Shown in pieces: positions 1 to 10,313 of a stretch of 64,000 bases of DNA. Numbering within the stretch: the first letter of the stretch is position 1; each line of letters starts with the position of its first letter. A program made the position numbers and the translations under genes. Below the pieces are notes generated by a model. It saw only the letters and a program-made list of their open reading frames with translations, did not search any database and was not told where the DNA came from. Location of the stretch: NCBI GenBank assembly GCA_949316235.1, contig OX438749.1:8388914-8452913 (forward strand), written 5' to 3'. Source of the stretch: Oegoconia quadripuncta. Taxonomy: Eukaryota > Arthropoda > Insecta > Lepidoptera > Autostichidae.

Positions 1-37
1 GATATATATGTAGAAACGGTTTTCATACAAAATATAT

Positions 38-42
<5 letters not shown>

Positions 43-76
<34 letters not shown>
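43..76. repeat. (AT)n microsatellite
   Basis: An uninterrupted AT dinucleotide run. It abuts the 3' tail of the SINE copy that follows, a common place for such runs to grow. Confidence 0.95.
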
Positions 77-81
<5 letters not shown>

Positions 82-303
82 TTTCGGACACTTACAATCA
101 ATCATCTAGTCTCAAACTAAACAAAGCTTATACTTTGGATACTCGATAACGGATAAACATGCATACATATTTATATACACATGATGACTCGAGAATAAAT
201 GATCGTATTCATCACGCAAACATTTACCCCTTACGTGATTCGAACCCGCTACCGTTGGTTACGCAGACAAGGTCACTATCCACTACACCAATCGGTCGTC
301 AAT
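77..303 (-). mobile_element. tRNA-derived SINE, family A (nearly full length)
   Basis: On the minus strand this begins with a tRNA-like head. It has an A-box-like TGGTGTAGTGG and, about 40 bases on, a B-box-like GGTTCGAATC, the two internal RNA polymerase III promoter elements. The body contains ATCCATGACT-like and TTATCCGTTATC words and ends in an AT-rich tail. Many further copies occur here, so this is a dispersed family and not a tRNA gene. The body after the head has no tRNA fold. I do not assign a published family name. Confidence 0.85.
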
Positions 304-390
304 AATCTACTAAATATAAAAGAGTATGCGATATTTTCTGTATTTTTTTGATGAAAAAACAAATTATTATAAGTTATTGCTTATTACTTT

Positions 391-446
391 GACCCTATTA
401 CTTCGACATTTTCACATTGAAATAAAAATGTGGAAGTAATAGGGTC
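391..446. repeat. Short near-perfect hairpin
   Basis: The arms 391-412 and 425-446 are reverse complements with one mismatch over 22 bases. The loop is 12 bases. Pairing does not continue outside the arms. It could be a tiny foldback element remnant or a small-RNA hairpin; the sequence alone does not decide. Confidence 0.75.
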
Positions 447-542
447 GGATGCAGACACACACAAAGACAGAAAAAATGTGCGAAATTAAGATAAATCATA
501 CTCCCCATTGACGAATGTAAACTGAGCAGATAGGACCTTATT

Positions 543-886
543 ATTGCTTTTAGACTTCGTTCCGGACACATCCCACTTAAAAAGTTTGCATACATGATGC
601 GCAAGACACCATCATCAAATTGTTCTAAGTGTGATGTAGTGGAGGATGTTTATCATGTTTTGATGGAGTGTGTGCGGAACATATTTGATTCTGTGGGTTG
701 TAACAATAGCTTAGCATATCCACCATCGGATAATGCTAGGCTATTGTCCTCCTCCCTACTGCCGAAGAAGGTCACCGCGGGGTTTTAGTGGGTATCCCTG
801 TCGGGAGGGGAGTCCCACATAACCGTCTCGCCGTCCCCCAGGCGAACGGTACGCGTAATGCGTTTCCCCGCGAAAAAAAAGGCTAT
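543..886 (+). mobile_element. 3' end of a non-LTR retrotransposon (R1/I-like): ORF2 C-terminus plus 3' UTR
   Basis: From 543 an open frame reads as the C-terminal tail of a LINE ORF2. It has the stretch RLRSGHIPLKKF followed by a zinc-knuckle-like C-x2-C with a downstream DVYHVLMEC, typical of the end of RNase-H-bearing LINE ORF2 proteins. Nothing upstream carries the reverse transcriptase, so the copy is strongly 5' truncated. From about 748 the GC-rich 3' UTR (GGTGGGTATCC, CCGTCTCGCCGTCCCCCAGG) runs into an A-rich tail at 878-885. A related 3' UTR lies at 40561-40870. The clade is inferred. Confidence 0.75.
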
Positions 887-1495
887 TGTATAAACATACT
901 AAGTTAGCTCTTAAAAAAAAAAGATATTTCCGCAACTAAGTTAATAACACATTCATGAGACTAACCTCTTTAAATATAGATTAAAAAAAAGAAAAATTTT
1001 GAAAATGTAAATAAAATCGCACAAAACTGAGTAGGTACAGACACTTCAGCACGTAACTGTGAGTGGATTTTGGCCAAACTCCAATAAAACAATCAGCCAT
1101 AACGAGTTAAAGTAATACAAACACGACTGGATTTATTGAGCCCCATCCAGATACGCATTTTTAATTCACCTCTTATATTTCGTTTGATGTAGATTCGTAT
1201 ACTATATTGCTGTATGGTTTCCCCTTCGAACTTCAAGCTATACGTATTTCCTTTACCTTTCTTATATAAAACAGCACATAACAGAATAATAAAGAAAGCA
1301 TGTGTCAAGTAAACTATACGGAGTACGGAAAACCCTCAATCTGCTACTTCGTAAGAAAAAGATATGCATTAAACATTCTTCGCCTTTCGCTTATTAGTCT
1401 TCTATGTACACGACCGTCAATACAGAACCGATGAAGTGCTGGACATCGTGGTCTTCAGAGGACTGAGAACACCACCGAGCCAGGAAAGTACTCAG

Positions 1496-1715
1496 ACGAC
1501 CAATTGGTGTAGGGGATAGTGATCCAGTCAGCAAAACCGACGGTGGGGGTAAATGTTTGTGTGATGAATACGAACATTTAATCCCGAGTCATGGATGTTT
1601 ATATAAATATTTATGTATTTTTATCCGTTATCTAGTATCCATAGTACAAGCTTTACTTAGTTTGGGACTAGATGATGATGATGTCTATGGTGTAGTGTGA
1701 TAAATATTTATTTAT
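1496..1715 (+). mobile_element. tRNA-derived SINE, family A
   Basis: Same family as 77-303 in the other orientation: CCAATTGGTGTAGGGGATAG head, GTTTGTGTGATGAATACGAAC body, then the TTATCCGTTATCTAGTATCC segment and a GATGATGATG tail. The B box is damaged (CGACGGTGGGGG), so internal promoter activity is unlikely. Confidence 0.8.
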
Positions 1716-1731
1716 TTATTATTTATTTTAG

Positions 1732-2217
1732 GTATGGAAAGTTGAAAATTTATTTTCGAAAAAAAAAATCTTCTGCTTGCGATACCTATACCTTTATGAT
1801 GATTTATAACTACTTGCGACTTCTTCCATGTGGAATTCGATTTTTTTTCGGTCATTCTGTCGCCCTACTTTGCGTATATTATACTTCGGCAAAAGCTTTC
1901 ATTTCACATTTGTACTTCGATATTATATTAAGGACTCTGTATGTGGAGCGAATCGCGACGACGCGAATCACTCTTCTAAACATGATACTGAACGACTTAA
2001 TTAATCAATTTGCCAGGCAAATTCAGCTTCCCCTGAAATTAATCTCTGTCATTAGTTTCCTTTCTGACATACGCAGTCGAAAACTTTCGTATTACCCAAC
2101 CCTTCAATGGTATATGAATTTAAATCAAGCGCATGGAAGTGCACACGCCAAGTTCTCGCAAAGCTCGCCGAGCACACATCTGTATCACACACTGATAAAT
2201 TGTCGAGGTACAAAATG
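1732..2217 (+). other. Exon-like open stretch between an AG and a GTAAGT (weak)
   Basis: An open frame of about 160 codons begins after TTTATTTTAG (ends 1731) and closes at ATG|GTAAGT around 2217. The translation is rich in Ile, Leu and Tyr and matches nothing I recognise. Its first third resembles a dispersed repeat also present near 17670-17700 (CGACTTCTTCCA-type words). The AG and GT may be chance in AT-rich DNA. It is recorded because the frame is unusually long for this composition. Confidence 0.15.
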
Positions 2218-2221
2218 GTAA

Positions 2222-3590
2222 GTATAAATTAGTAAATAATTTTGCCATGGTTCCATTGATCCATTTAATACAGTCATAATAGCGTTACAATACTAAATTC
2301 GATTAAGTAGAGTTCTGAATTATCATAGTTTTATAGGTTATACGATACTATTTAAAAATCTAAATACCTTTCTGTCTCGTTATCGACATTTTGATATTTG
2401 ATCCTTCACCTCTAAGAGCGTTGAAAGCTTTTTGTACAACAATAAAAAAGCCATTCGAGTTTGCCTTGACACGTTATTGTACATCGGATTTAGCGCCAGT
2501 GATGACAAAACAATTCAATCCATACCTATATAAACGTACATTCCTATAATAATTGGCGTAGTGCGCTCTAGAACACTAACCGTAACCACACGGGTTATTT
2601 ATTGCATAACTCTCAATTTGATTACTTTTCTCATAGTTATGATAATATGAAGAAACTATAGCTATCGCTGTTGTGAATAAATCAATGAGGGCAAATATAT
2701 TGATTAATGGACGTAGGATAAAAATAGTTAAAGCTTTCGAATTGTGTCAGGAAAATATCTAATTATAGGAACATAATTAATTATTTTTTGGATATTTATT
2801 TTTTAATTGGGTACCTACCACGTTTTACTCTCGACTACCTAGTAAAAGAAGCAGGAGAGTTAGGGGATTTTGGGTAGTTAGAAGATATCGCGTATATGCT
2901 TTTTGTTTACATCTTTAAAAAAGTTGCCCAAAAAACTTCGAATTTTAAAATTTGAAAGAACATAATTTTAGCAATAAGTATATTTTGTAAAGTGACCGTA
3001 CCCGACGGAGTACAGTAGGAGCAACCCGTCTCTTCCCAACTAATCGTGATCATACATAATGGCGACGACGGTAACTCCTCCCCTGAAAAGCGATATAAAT
3101 CGCACTTTAAGAGTGGCTTATCTCCAGTAGTGGACTTTTTGATAGGCCGATGAGTGTGATGATGATGAGTGATGTAAGGTGATGTATATGTTTTGTGTTT
3201 AAGTAGGCAAGGAAGAAATTCTTGCAACTTGCCTAGAATGGCATGCAATTGTTCTACGATAATCGAAAACAGAAAATCCTGTGCATTAAAAAACTGACCT
3301 CCAATACACTTTGTCTTTAGCAAATGTCTTATGTCTTTAACAAAGAAACTAGCTTTAGACTTGCAGAACCACTACTATCTAATGGAACGGGGCTTTATAG
3401 GATAGAATGGAATAGAATAGAATTTTATTGTCAAACTGTGTACAGGAGATGTTTTTTTTTTTTTAACTCAACAGCTTGTCCATTTCGGATAATAATTATC
3501 GACATCCAATATCCAATAATAATTATCGAGATCTGCTTGCAAACAACTTATTGCATATTTTTTGTTCTTCTTTCATTAAAAACCATAAAG
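2222..3590. other. No gene recognised
   Basis: AT-rich sequence with no convincing exon. A short ACCCGTCTCTTCCC patch near 3030 resembles part of a dispersed repeat. The antisense and sense ORFs of 138 and 147 codons lack protein-like composition and splice context. Confidence 0.5.
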
Positions 3591-3595
3591 TCAGA

Positions 3596-3720
3596 GCGAA
3601 GAAAGCGCACGCCCGTGGCTCGCTGGCCTGTGCTGCAGGCGGCGGCGCCGGCGCCGACATTGTCAAGGCCGCTCGAGGCCGACGAGTGCAGGCCATCATC
3701 GGCTCACGCACGCAATCGCT
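3596..3720. other. Isolated GC-rich island, possible exon
   Basis: About 125 bases with very high GC and CpG content stand out from AT-rich flanks. Three frames stay open through the island (two plus, one minus), so open frames alone do not show coding. A GTAATCG after AAAATATAG near 3767 could be a donor on the plus strand, but no good acceptor is seen upstream. Confidence 0.3.
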
Positions 3721-3780
3721 TCACACTACCCGGTTGCATGTCACAAATTTTCTTCACAAAAATATAGGTAATCGTATTAC

Positions 3781-5230
3781 GAGAAGTCACAAATATAGTC
3801 ATTGAGTAATTTGTTAAATCCGGAGTCTGAGGTAAAGAATATTAGAGATATCTCTACATGCAAGTTCTCGTATATTTTTACGGTGAAAGTTGCTAAGGTT
3901 GGCATAATTTTTGTACATACAGCCAAGGCTTGTTTACCTGTTCATTTTTAAACCACATCAGCGTCTACATTAGGAGTGTTTTATTTAGGTTTGGCTGTAC
4001 CTTAACCTTAAAAAAAGTTATTTTAAGGAGCGAAATCAAATAGGTTTTACTTATTTATTTACCTTAGGTACATTAACAGTAGTACATATAGGTACAGGGT
4101 GGGTTTGTGGCAATGGGCTGTCCATTGCTGGGAAAATCTTGTATGGTGTGCGTTAGTATATTAAGCTTTCATTTATTTATTTATTCTATTTGATGATTAC
4201 ATAGGGTTTATTGTTGTTGTTCTTCTATTTTGGTTGTTGTACTGTTCAGTGAATAAATGTTTTTATCTATCTATCTTTTGAATTAAATGCAGTAAAGCTT
4301 TATTTACCGGTATTATCGAAACCGATTACAAGCCCTACATACAACATTTGTGGTGGCAAAAATTTAATTTTCTTTTTAAGAGGGTATATGTCGTAGCATA
4401 AGGCGAAGTAATTGGTGTTAAGAAAAACGACAGTGTGACCGCGCGATGCATCGAACATTACATAACCAGCGAATGCGTTCGGTTGCGCAAGGACAGAGCA
4501 ATGCAGCGTCCGGGTGCCGTAACGGTCCGCGGACAATCCGGAATGCCGCCGATTTGACGCGCGTTGCACCATCCGACGCCACACATTTGTTATTCGACAT
4601 CGAAGGTCGTTCGAGACATGTCGATGATTAATTTTCGGTGTAAGTAGGTACTAGCCAACTTCAAAGTACTTTGAACTTTGACTTCGCTATTGGAAATACA
4701 AGTTGTGGAACCAACTCCCTGCAGACATAAGTCTAAAACCTTTCCCACATGACATGAAACATGATGATGATTAACAGATCCTCATGATAATCCATACACT
4801 ATGAATTCAAGTCGGTAACATTTGCAAGGCAGATTGTGTGTTACAAAAGATGTTAGTAATGTTTGCTTGGCTGTATAGTGTACTATAAAAACCATGTGGT
4901 ACAATTTTATTTCTTATCAATACTAATTAATAGTTTGCAAAGTTTATGTTTACATCATATAGGGTTGAGACTTGACAAGTTTAACTTATATGTATATGTA
5001 TTTCTATACGAGGATTACATACCATGGTCCCTATTACCCTGTTGTGGCTTCTAAGGGGTATTTCGTTACACGCTGTATAATATTAAGTTTATATAGTCTG
5101 TAGGTAATCGTACATTCGTACTTATCTATTGTTCATGTTTATTTCTAAGTATGATTTACCTAATTCTAGATGATTCTAAATAATAAGAATTATTTGTTAT
5201 TTTTCACTTTATTAATGCACTTTTTATTCA
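3781..5230. other. No gene recognised; one GC-rich patch
   Basis: Mostly AT-rich. A patch at about 4440-4600 is CpG-rich and open on both strands (61 codons plus, up to 94 minus) without a recognisable product. It may be an old transposon coding fragment. Confidence 0.4.
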
Positions 5231-5244
5231 CCGTCCCGTACACT

Positions 5245-5345
5245 GAGGTTGAATGGAAGAGATCTCTCGTAGAGATAAGCTCAACTTTGTACATTATTTC
5301 TTACTATTTTGTACCTGTATATTTATTTTTAACACTGAATCTATC
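5245..5345 (+). mobile_element. LINE 3' terminal fragment (GGAAGAGATCTCT type)
   Basis: The word GGAAGAGATCTCTCGTAGAG followed by a T-rich 3' UTR recurs at 11395, 18825 and 26008. In the 18.8-kb copy the same bases read as the end of an ORF (GWKRSLLEISS). These look like short 3' ends of one non-LTR family, probably Jockey/CR1-like. Confidence 0.55.
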
Positions 5346-5376
5346 ACTCGGATATACTCGTATGGAAATGTCACGA

Positions 5377-5435
5377 GTGGTCACCCACCGCAGGACTGAC
5401 CGCTCCAAACATTGCTTAACTTCGCTAATCGAAAC
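5377..5435 (-). mobile_element. 5S-rRNA-derived repeat (SINE3-like) fragment
   Basis: Read on the minus strand this is GCGAAGTTAAGCAATG, then GCGGTCAGTCCTG, then GGTGGGTGACC. The order and spacing match the internal control region of 5S rRNA (A box, intermediate element, C box). The rest of 5S is absent. Similar pieces lie at 15367, 32835 and 34328. Confidence 0.6.
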
Positions 5436-5607
5436 GAATACAGATAGCGACTGCCACTAGTACTTCTCAATCTAAATTCGCGATTATACTTAATGAAAAA
5501 CATTATTTATTTTTCCTAAGAATTAACTATGAATAGATGATACACTTCTTTATAACCATATTCGTTAGTCTACATTCAGATGAGTTCAGTCGAAAAGCGG
5601 GCGGAAA

Positions 5608-5753
5608 GCTAGTCTTAACTAAATCTGCTGCCAAGCAACAATGGGATTTGGGATAAGATAGCCAATCCCCCAAATAAGTTGGGTGTTCCAGTTCCGGCCT
5701 CATCTTCGCTTAACATCAAGTTTGAGGTCATGCGCTAACGGATTGTGCATAAG
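5608..5753 (+). mobile_element. tRNA-derived SINE, family B, 3' part
   Basis: Tail half of the family described at 6010-6342, with AATCTGCTGCC and CCCCCAAATAAGTTGGG. It ends in GATTGTGCATAAG where full copies end GTTGTGCATAAAA. The tRNA-like head is missing. Confidence 0.8.
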
Positions 5754-6009
5754 CAATATCAGTTCAGTTCCTAAACAGTACAAGCATCAGCTGTCAAGGG
5801 GAGTCGTTAACGTCATCGACATATCACCTTCAAACGTCATTACCATAGGCCCGAGCACTTTCGCTAATATGCACGCAGAACCACTTCCGGTTCGATTAAT
5901 TCAATTAGAGGTAAATATACACCACACCTATGAAGCGATGACGTTTAGCAATAGGTCTGAAAGCTTTAAGGGAGAAATGAATACGAATAATTTTTACCGT
6001 AGCGAGGAT

Positions 6010-6342
6010 ATTTTTTTTTTATCTACAACGGGTTAGCTCTTGACCTCAATCACACCTGATGTTAAGTGAAGATGTAGCCGAAGGTGGTAGCGTACTGACC
6101 CGGAAACCCCATCTTATTTGGGGGACTGGCTATCTTATCTCTGACAACCGGAACACAACAATGCTATTAACATTGCTGTTTGGCGGCAGATTTAGATAAG
6201 ATGGTGGTAGCTAGCCAGGCGGACATTTAATATGCCCTACCACCAACCAAACCGAGTACTAAATATGTTCCCCGCTGGGGATCGAACCCGCGACCTCCGA
6301 AACGTAAACCCAATGTTGTTTACATTGAGCCACGGAGGCGGT
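6010..6342 (-). mobile_element. tRNA-derived SINE, family B (full length)
   Basis: On the minus strand the head reads CCGCCTCCGTGGCTCAATG (A-box-like), then CGCGGGTTCGATCCCCAG (B box), followed by a body with CATCTTATCTAAATCTGCC. It ends in a poly(A) tail (T run at 6010-6020). Length is about 330 bp. Other copies are at 20442, 36020, 42019 and 48772, plus partial ones. The head is tRNA-like, but the body shows it is a SINE. Confidence 0.88.
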
Positions 6343-6849
6343 TATATATATCAAGCAGTCATCTCATATCGCGACACTATTTAGAAAGAATGGTTTTTAA
6401 GTAGGAAGTAGGCGATCCTGCAATGACGTGTACAGGGTCGTCTAGGTAAATCGGAACATTGAATTAACATCTTGCCCCGACAGTGGAGAGGCACGAGTGA
6501 GTCTATTGAATGTGACGTGAGCCTGTACGATTTTTTTGTTATAGTCATTTAGTCAAGAAATATTTCATAGGTTAAAAGTATCCATTCGAAACCGTTACAC
6601 TTTATAATTATACAATATCTTATATATTTTTCAAAAAAGGAATCCAAATTGTAACCCAACACTTATAGTTAATAATTAAACCATCAAAAATTGGCATAAC
6701 AACCGACTTCAGTAAGGTTACACTCTCTCCGGAGTGGATCATAGGATATTAACCAAATTTATATGGGACCACTCTGGTGATAAACCCTTTCAAACAAAAA
6801 GAATGATTTAACTTGGTTAACAATTATTGACGAAAATACGGGCGAGCAT

Positions 6850-7090
6850 TAATAATAAAATACATACAGACGACCATAGAACATTGTCCTTTTTGCAGCC
6901 GGTAAAAAAAGCAACCCTTGAGCCTTTTGCTCGTTCTTCTCTGGGGAGTCAGCGTGTAAATAACCAGTAATTAAATTCAATATCCCCGATCGGCCTATGT
7001 CCGTATGCTTGCTTCCCTACAAATAGTCAGAAATGTTATAATAGCCTTTTGTAAATAATTTCTGTTTTATGATTTTATTAGCAAATCTTT
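6850..7090 (-). mobile_element. Jockey-like LINE 3' fragment, rearranged
   Basis: Positions 6985-7075 match 57217-57305, the end of the minus-strand Jockey-like LINE at 57-58 kb (CGGCCTATGTCC, ATAGTCAGAAAT, TTCTGTTTTATGAT). The neighbouring 6903-6945 piece (GCAACCCTTGAG, TTGCTCGTTCTTCTCTGGGG) matches 57125-57165 in the opposite orientation. One of the two copies is therefore internally inverted. Confidence 0.6.
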
Positions 7091-8135
7091 CTTTTGACCT
7101 TGGGCTCGCCCTGCCTGTACTTACGCCCTGCAGTGGACTTATATAAGCTGTTGATGCATAAAATATCTTAATTTACATATCTCTAATTGCATGGACCAGA
7201 TCATAATCCCTATAACGGTTACCTTTGTGAAGGCGGCAATAATTCACTTATCTCGACGGTAACTCGAACAGGGACCACCAAATTATAGATGTAACATCTA
7301 TGCAAATAGACTGCTCGCCCATAAATTGGGATAAGTTATGGGATCGGCTGAGTCGGAATGGATACCGTTAATGGAATCATACGGCTTAATGTGAACATTA
7401 CTCATCATTCGTCACGCTACGAACGGTGGATTGATAAATATGTAAGGCCTTACTTTAGTATTATTTGATGGAATAAGAAGATATATAGATAACTATCTAC
7501 TTAATACAGTATCGATCGTACGTACTTTGGAATATCTGTCACTTTTCCACTTCTACCCGACTACGTCGAAGCCAAAGGGAGGGTAATGTATTCATTGCGT
7601 CTGTGTATAATGTTACTACCTATAGCGTAAACTCGTCAGACTATTTAGACAAATGAGGTGTCGTTAAACTCGTGCAAATGTCGAAAGTTTCAAATGGTAT
7701 TCGGCGTAATGCATAAGCAGGGTGAATAAGCATCTACCGAGATCGCGTGCTTCATCTTCGGCCACATCGTTGTTTTCCATCAGGTGAGATTGTGGTCAAA
7801 CGCGTATCCAGCAATTCATTAAAAAAAAAAAAATATTTTTTAATTGGATTATATAATCCAATTATGGCGGACGCTAGCAACCACTTTGTCACACTTGACA
7901 ACAAATAATTCCAGCGAGATGGGTATCAAATGATAAGTCTCACGAATGACATTAAAACAAACATCAATATTATATAAAAAAATGTCTAAATAAAAACTTA
8001 TAAAAACCCGATTACGATTATAATTACTAAGATTTAGGCCGGACACGGAGGTCACGTGGGGTATTATATAGTACCCCAGTACAGCAGTTACAATAATTGA
8101 TCGAACCATTTGGGGGTTCTAATCATTAAAAGTTT
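7091..8135. other. No gene recognised
   Basis: Unremarkable AT-rich DNA with an A13-like run near 7820. The 86-codon minus-strand ORF at 7849-8109 has no recognisable features. Confidence 0.5.
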
Positions 8136-8139
8136 CGTG

Positions 8140-8320
8140 AAACAAGATGCACAGTCTACGTTTCGAAATATACAGAAATGCAAATATATAATAAATATAC
8201 AGATTTCGTTTTAACAGCTATGTGAAGCGTAAAGCCCCTTAGTCGCCTTTCATGACCCCCAAGGGATGCGTCGGGTTAGTTTTATTCTTTTTACGTGTCG
8301 GAAACCAAACGGCTCAGTAC
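8140..8320 (-). mobile_element. Dispersed repeat, family C
   Basis: The minus strand contains GAGCCGTTTGGTTTCCG, AAAAAGAATAAAACTAACCC and AAAGGCGACTAAGG. The same block recurs on the plus strand near 15075, 15855, 21265, 29135 and 36495. It is a common interspersed repeat of unknown class. Confidence 0.6.
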
Positions 8321-8429
8321 ACGATTAAGTCGTAGTTAGACCGGTATTTTCGAGAACCGGGATGGTATTAAATATTGAATAAGCAACATGCTATACAGGG
8401 TGTTACAAAAGTACCCGTAAAGCTGAAAG

Positions 8430-8525
8430 GGTGTGAACACTTTCACGGATACTGAACTAGACACAATATAAGTTTTATTGTTATAACGTCTATAGGCGGT
8501 CAGTGTCCGCGAAAGTGTTAAAGAA
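8430..8525. repeat. Imperfect inverted repeat
   Basis: GAACACTTTCACGGATACTG at about 8434 faces GTCAGTGTCCGCGAAAGTGT at about 8499. The arms are about 20 bases with a few mismatches. It lies next to CAGGGTGTTACAAAAGTACC near 8397, which looks like a Tc1/mariner-type terminus. Probably the remains of a small DNA transposon. Confidence 0.45.
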
Positions 8526-8535
8526 TCCGTTGTCA

Positions 8536-8725
8536 AGAGTCTATTGCCAATATATGAAAACCTTAGTACAATATTATGACTTAAAGAAAAAATAATTATT
8601 TTTAATAAAAATATTGAAATGGTTGCGCTTCCATGATGACTATTTAATGTTTTTTATTAAAAATAATAAATTTTTCGGTAAGTCTTAATATTGTACTACG
8701 ATTTTCATATAGTATCAATAGACTG
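8536..8725. mobile_element. Hairpin MITE with long arms
   Basis: The left arm (TATATGAAAACC, TAGTACAATATTATGACTT, then A/T-rich) is matched in inverse by the right arm (AAGTCTTAATATTGTACTA, then GATTTTCATATA). Arms are about 60-80 bases around a short centre at 8605-8650. No coding capacity. Outer ends read GAGTCTATTG and CAATAGACTG. Confidence 0.6.
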
Positions 8726-8744
8726 AACCAGAGTGCATCCGTCA

Positions 8745-9066
8745 GGTCTCTTACCATCAGATGCCGACATGCCTGATGGTTCGAGTGTGGACGGCACTGA
8801 GGCAGAAGTAAGGGACCGACGGATAAGGTTCAATGAAAAGTGTCTGTAAAGACGACCCGCACTTCTGGTACACGAAATCCCATAATGTCCAAGGTCTTTT
8901 ACCAGCTGGCCGCAAACGCAATTTTGGCCTTAAGCCTAAGGCAAAAGTCCCTAAATTGACCGAAGGGAGCGCGCATATCCAGTGCCCGGATTCCTTTTCG
9001 CAGACTGCCAACAATCTTGTTGTTAGTCGTAACAACTTTTCACTGTGGAAGAGCGCGGACGCCTGA
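8745..9066 (+). pseudogene. Possible frameshifted coding remnant, unknown
   Basis: Base composition rises towards 50% GC here. One frame from about 8757 is open for some 30 codons with an acidic, protein-like translation (SSVDGTEAEVRDRR). A second frame then takes over from 8833 for 77 codons (LLPAGRKRNFGLKPKAK). This could be one frameshifted gene, perhaps transposon-derived. An antisense ORF of 92 codons also spans it. No family recognised. Confidence 0.3.
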
Positions 9067-9178
9067 CACAGGTATTAACTTACTTAATAGGGCTCTCAAC
9101 AAAAACTGTATTGTAAAATAAGTTGTTTTGATTAAATAAATTTAGAAAATAAATTTCTGAAACTGTATTTTTTTTCTG

Positions 9179-9335
9179 TTGTGCAATATACCTTCTCGTT
9201 GTGCCATCTCTAGGATCTCCAAGGCGACATGGGGACTCAATTTCCAAACTCTCCGCATCATATACAAGGCTACTTATGTGGTTAGTATGTGTTATGGGGC
9301 ACCATCCTGGGTGTACAGTACAGAAGCTTTCACAG
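9179..9335 (+). pseudogene. R1-like LINE reverse transcriptase fragment
   Basis: The open frame includes LNFQTLRIIYKATYV followed by CYGAPSW. This resembles the thumb region of R1-clade reverse transcriptases, which carry TL-x2-IY-x-G/A then a YGAP-x-W motif. Only about 50 codons survive, with no catalytic motif. Confidence 0.5.
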
Positions 9336-10147
9336 TATTGTACCTGTCAGTGAAAGAATAACAAATGTTTTCTAATAAATCGGTAGCGTGCTTCAGATAA
9401 TATAGTATAGGTATTTTGTAATAAACATGGACTGTTAGATTAAAATTACCACTGTGAATTTCATTGCATCGTAAAATACTTAGAACGCCTGCATGTAACT
9501 ATTTAAAAAAATCGATTAATAACTTCTCGATATTTATGAAAAATTTCACCGATGGCAAATATAACAACTCAATATACTATTTTTTTAGAAATCATTTTAT
9601 TCCGTTACTGATGGGTACTCTATCCTTCTACAAAAAATTATAAACTATAAGATTACCTATATTCTGAAGTAAAGTACCTGATTTTTGTAGACCTATAGTC
9701 CGGTAAAAATACGTCATTTTTGTGGTGTAACTTTAAGAAGTACTGGACTATAAGTAATACGAATCGCTACACCGGCCAATTGACTATTGGTTCTAATCCT
9801 TTTCAACGATAAACGACTAAAGTGTCACATATATAATACGTGAGACTAGCATGACGCGGTTGTAGTTTTCAAATGACTAAACAAACAGAACTCTCGTAAC
9901 GATCTTTATGACGTACCTAAAGGTGCCTAATTACGAAAATCATGTGTTGCTGGAACCGAAATAATCAGCTGGTTATAACCCGACGACGCCAGGAAGGCGT
10001 CTCTTGCCCTTCCATCGATTACACGGGCCGTCTCACACTGCCCCAGATCCTGACGCGATAGCTCCGCACTTCCTACTTACTAATGCAGTTTGATTTAGTT
10101 AGACAAAAATAAGCTACTGCATAAGTATTATTAGAAAGTATTTAATC
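9336..10147. other. No gene recognised; small foldback at about 9693-9751
   Basis: AT-rich. TATAGTCCGGTA near 9693 is inverted as TACTGGACTATA near 9740, one mismatch in 12. A GC-richer patch near 9975-10070 (CGACGACGCCAGGAAGG) has no clear ORF. Confidence 0.4.
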
Positions 10148-10270
10148 AATGTGTGTTATCAGTGATGATTTATGGCACTGAAATGTGGTTTTTCACTATG
10201 GACCTCACAAGAAACTCAAGGTCATGCAACGAGCGATGGAGAGGACGATACTCGGCGTTTCACTATAATA
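10148..10270 (+). pseudogene. RTE-type LINE ORF2 C-terminal fragment
   Basis: The frame from 10154 reads VLSVMIYGTEMWFFTMDL. After a frameshift it continues as LKVMQRAMERTILGVS. This is the familiar YG-x-E-x-W ... RAMER-x-ML-GVSL block near the C-terminus of RTE-type endonuclease-reverse transcriptases. It is frameshifted and truncated on both sides. Confidence 0.75.
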
Positions 10271-10313
10271 ATAATTATAATAATAATAAATGTACCTATA
10301 TATAATAAATGTA

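Noticed and set aside
2907..3323. 138-codon minus-strand ORF
   Set aside because: His-rich part comes from a GATGATGATG repeat read backwards. No family resemblance.
5683..6036. 117-codon plus-strand ORF
   Set aside because: It starts inside one SINE B fragment and ends in the poly(T) of another. The translation is repeat sequence.
6260..6342. Possible tRNA genes wherever A- and B-box-like sequences occur (also 23563, 23807, 32907, 36030 and others)
   Set aside because: Each is followed by the same SINE body and poly(A) or AT-rich tail and recurs many times. No cloverleaf with a proper anticodon arm and acceptor stem was found.
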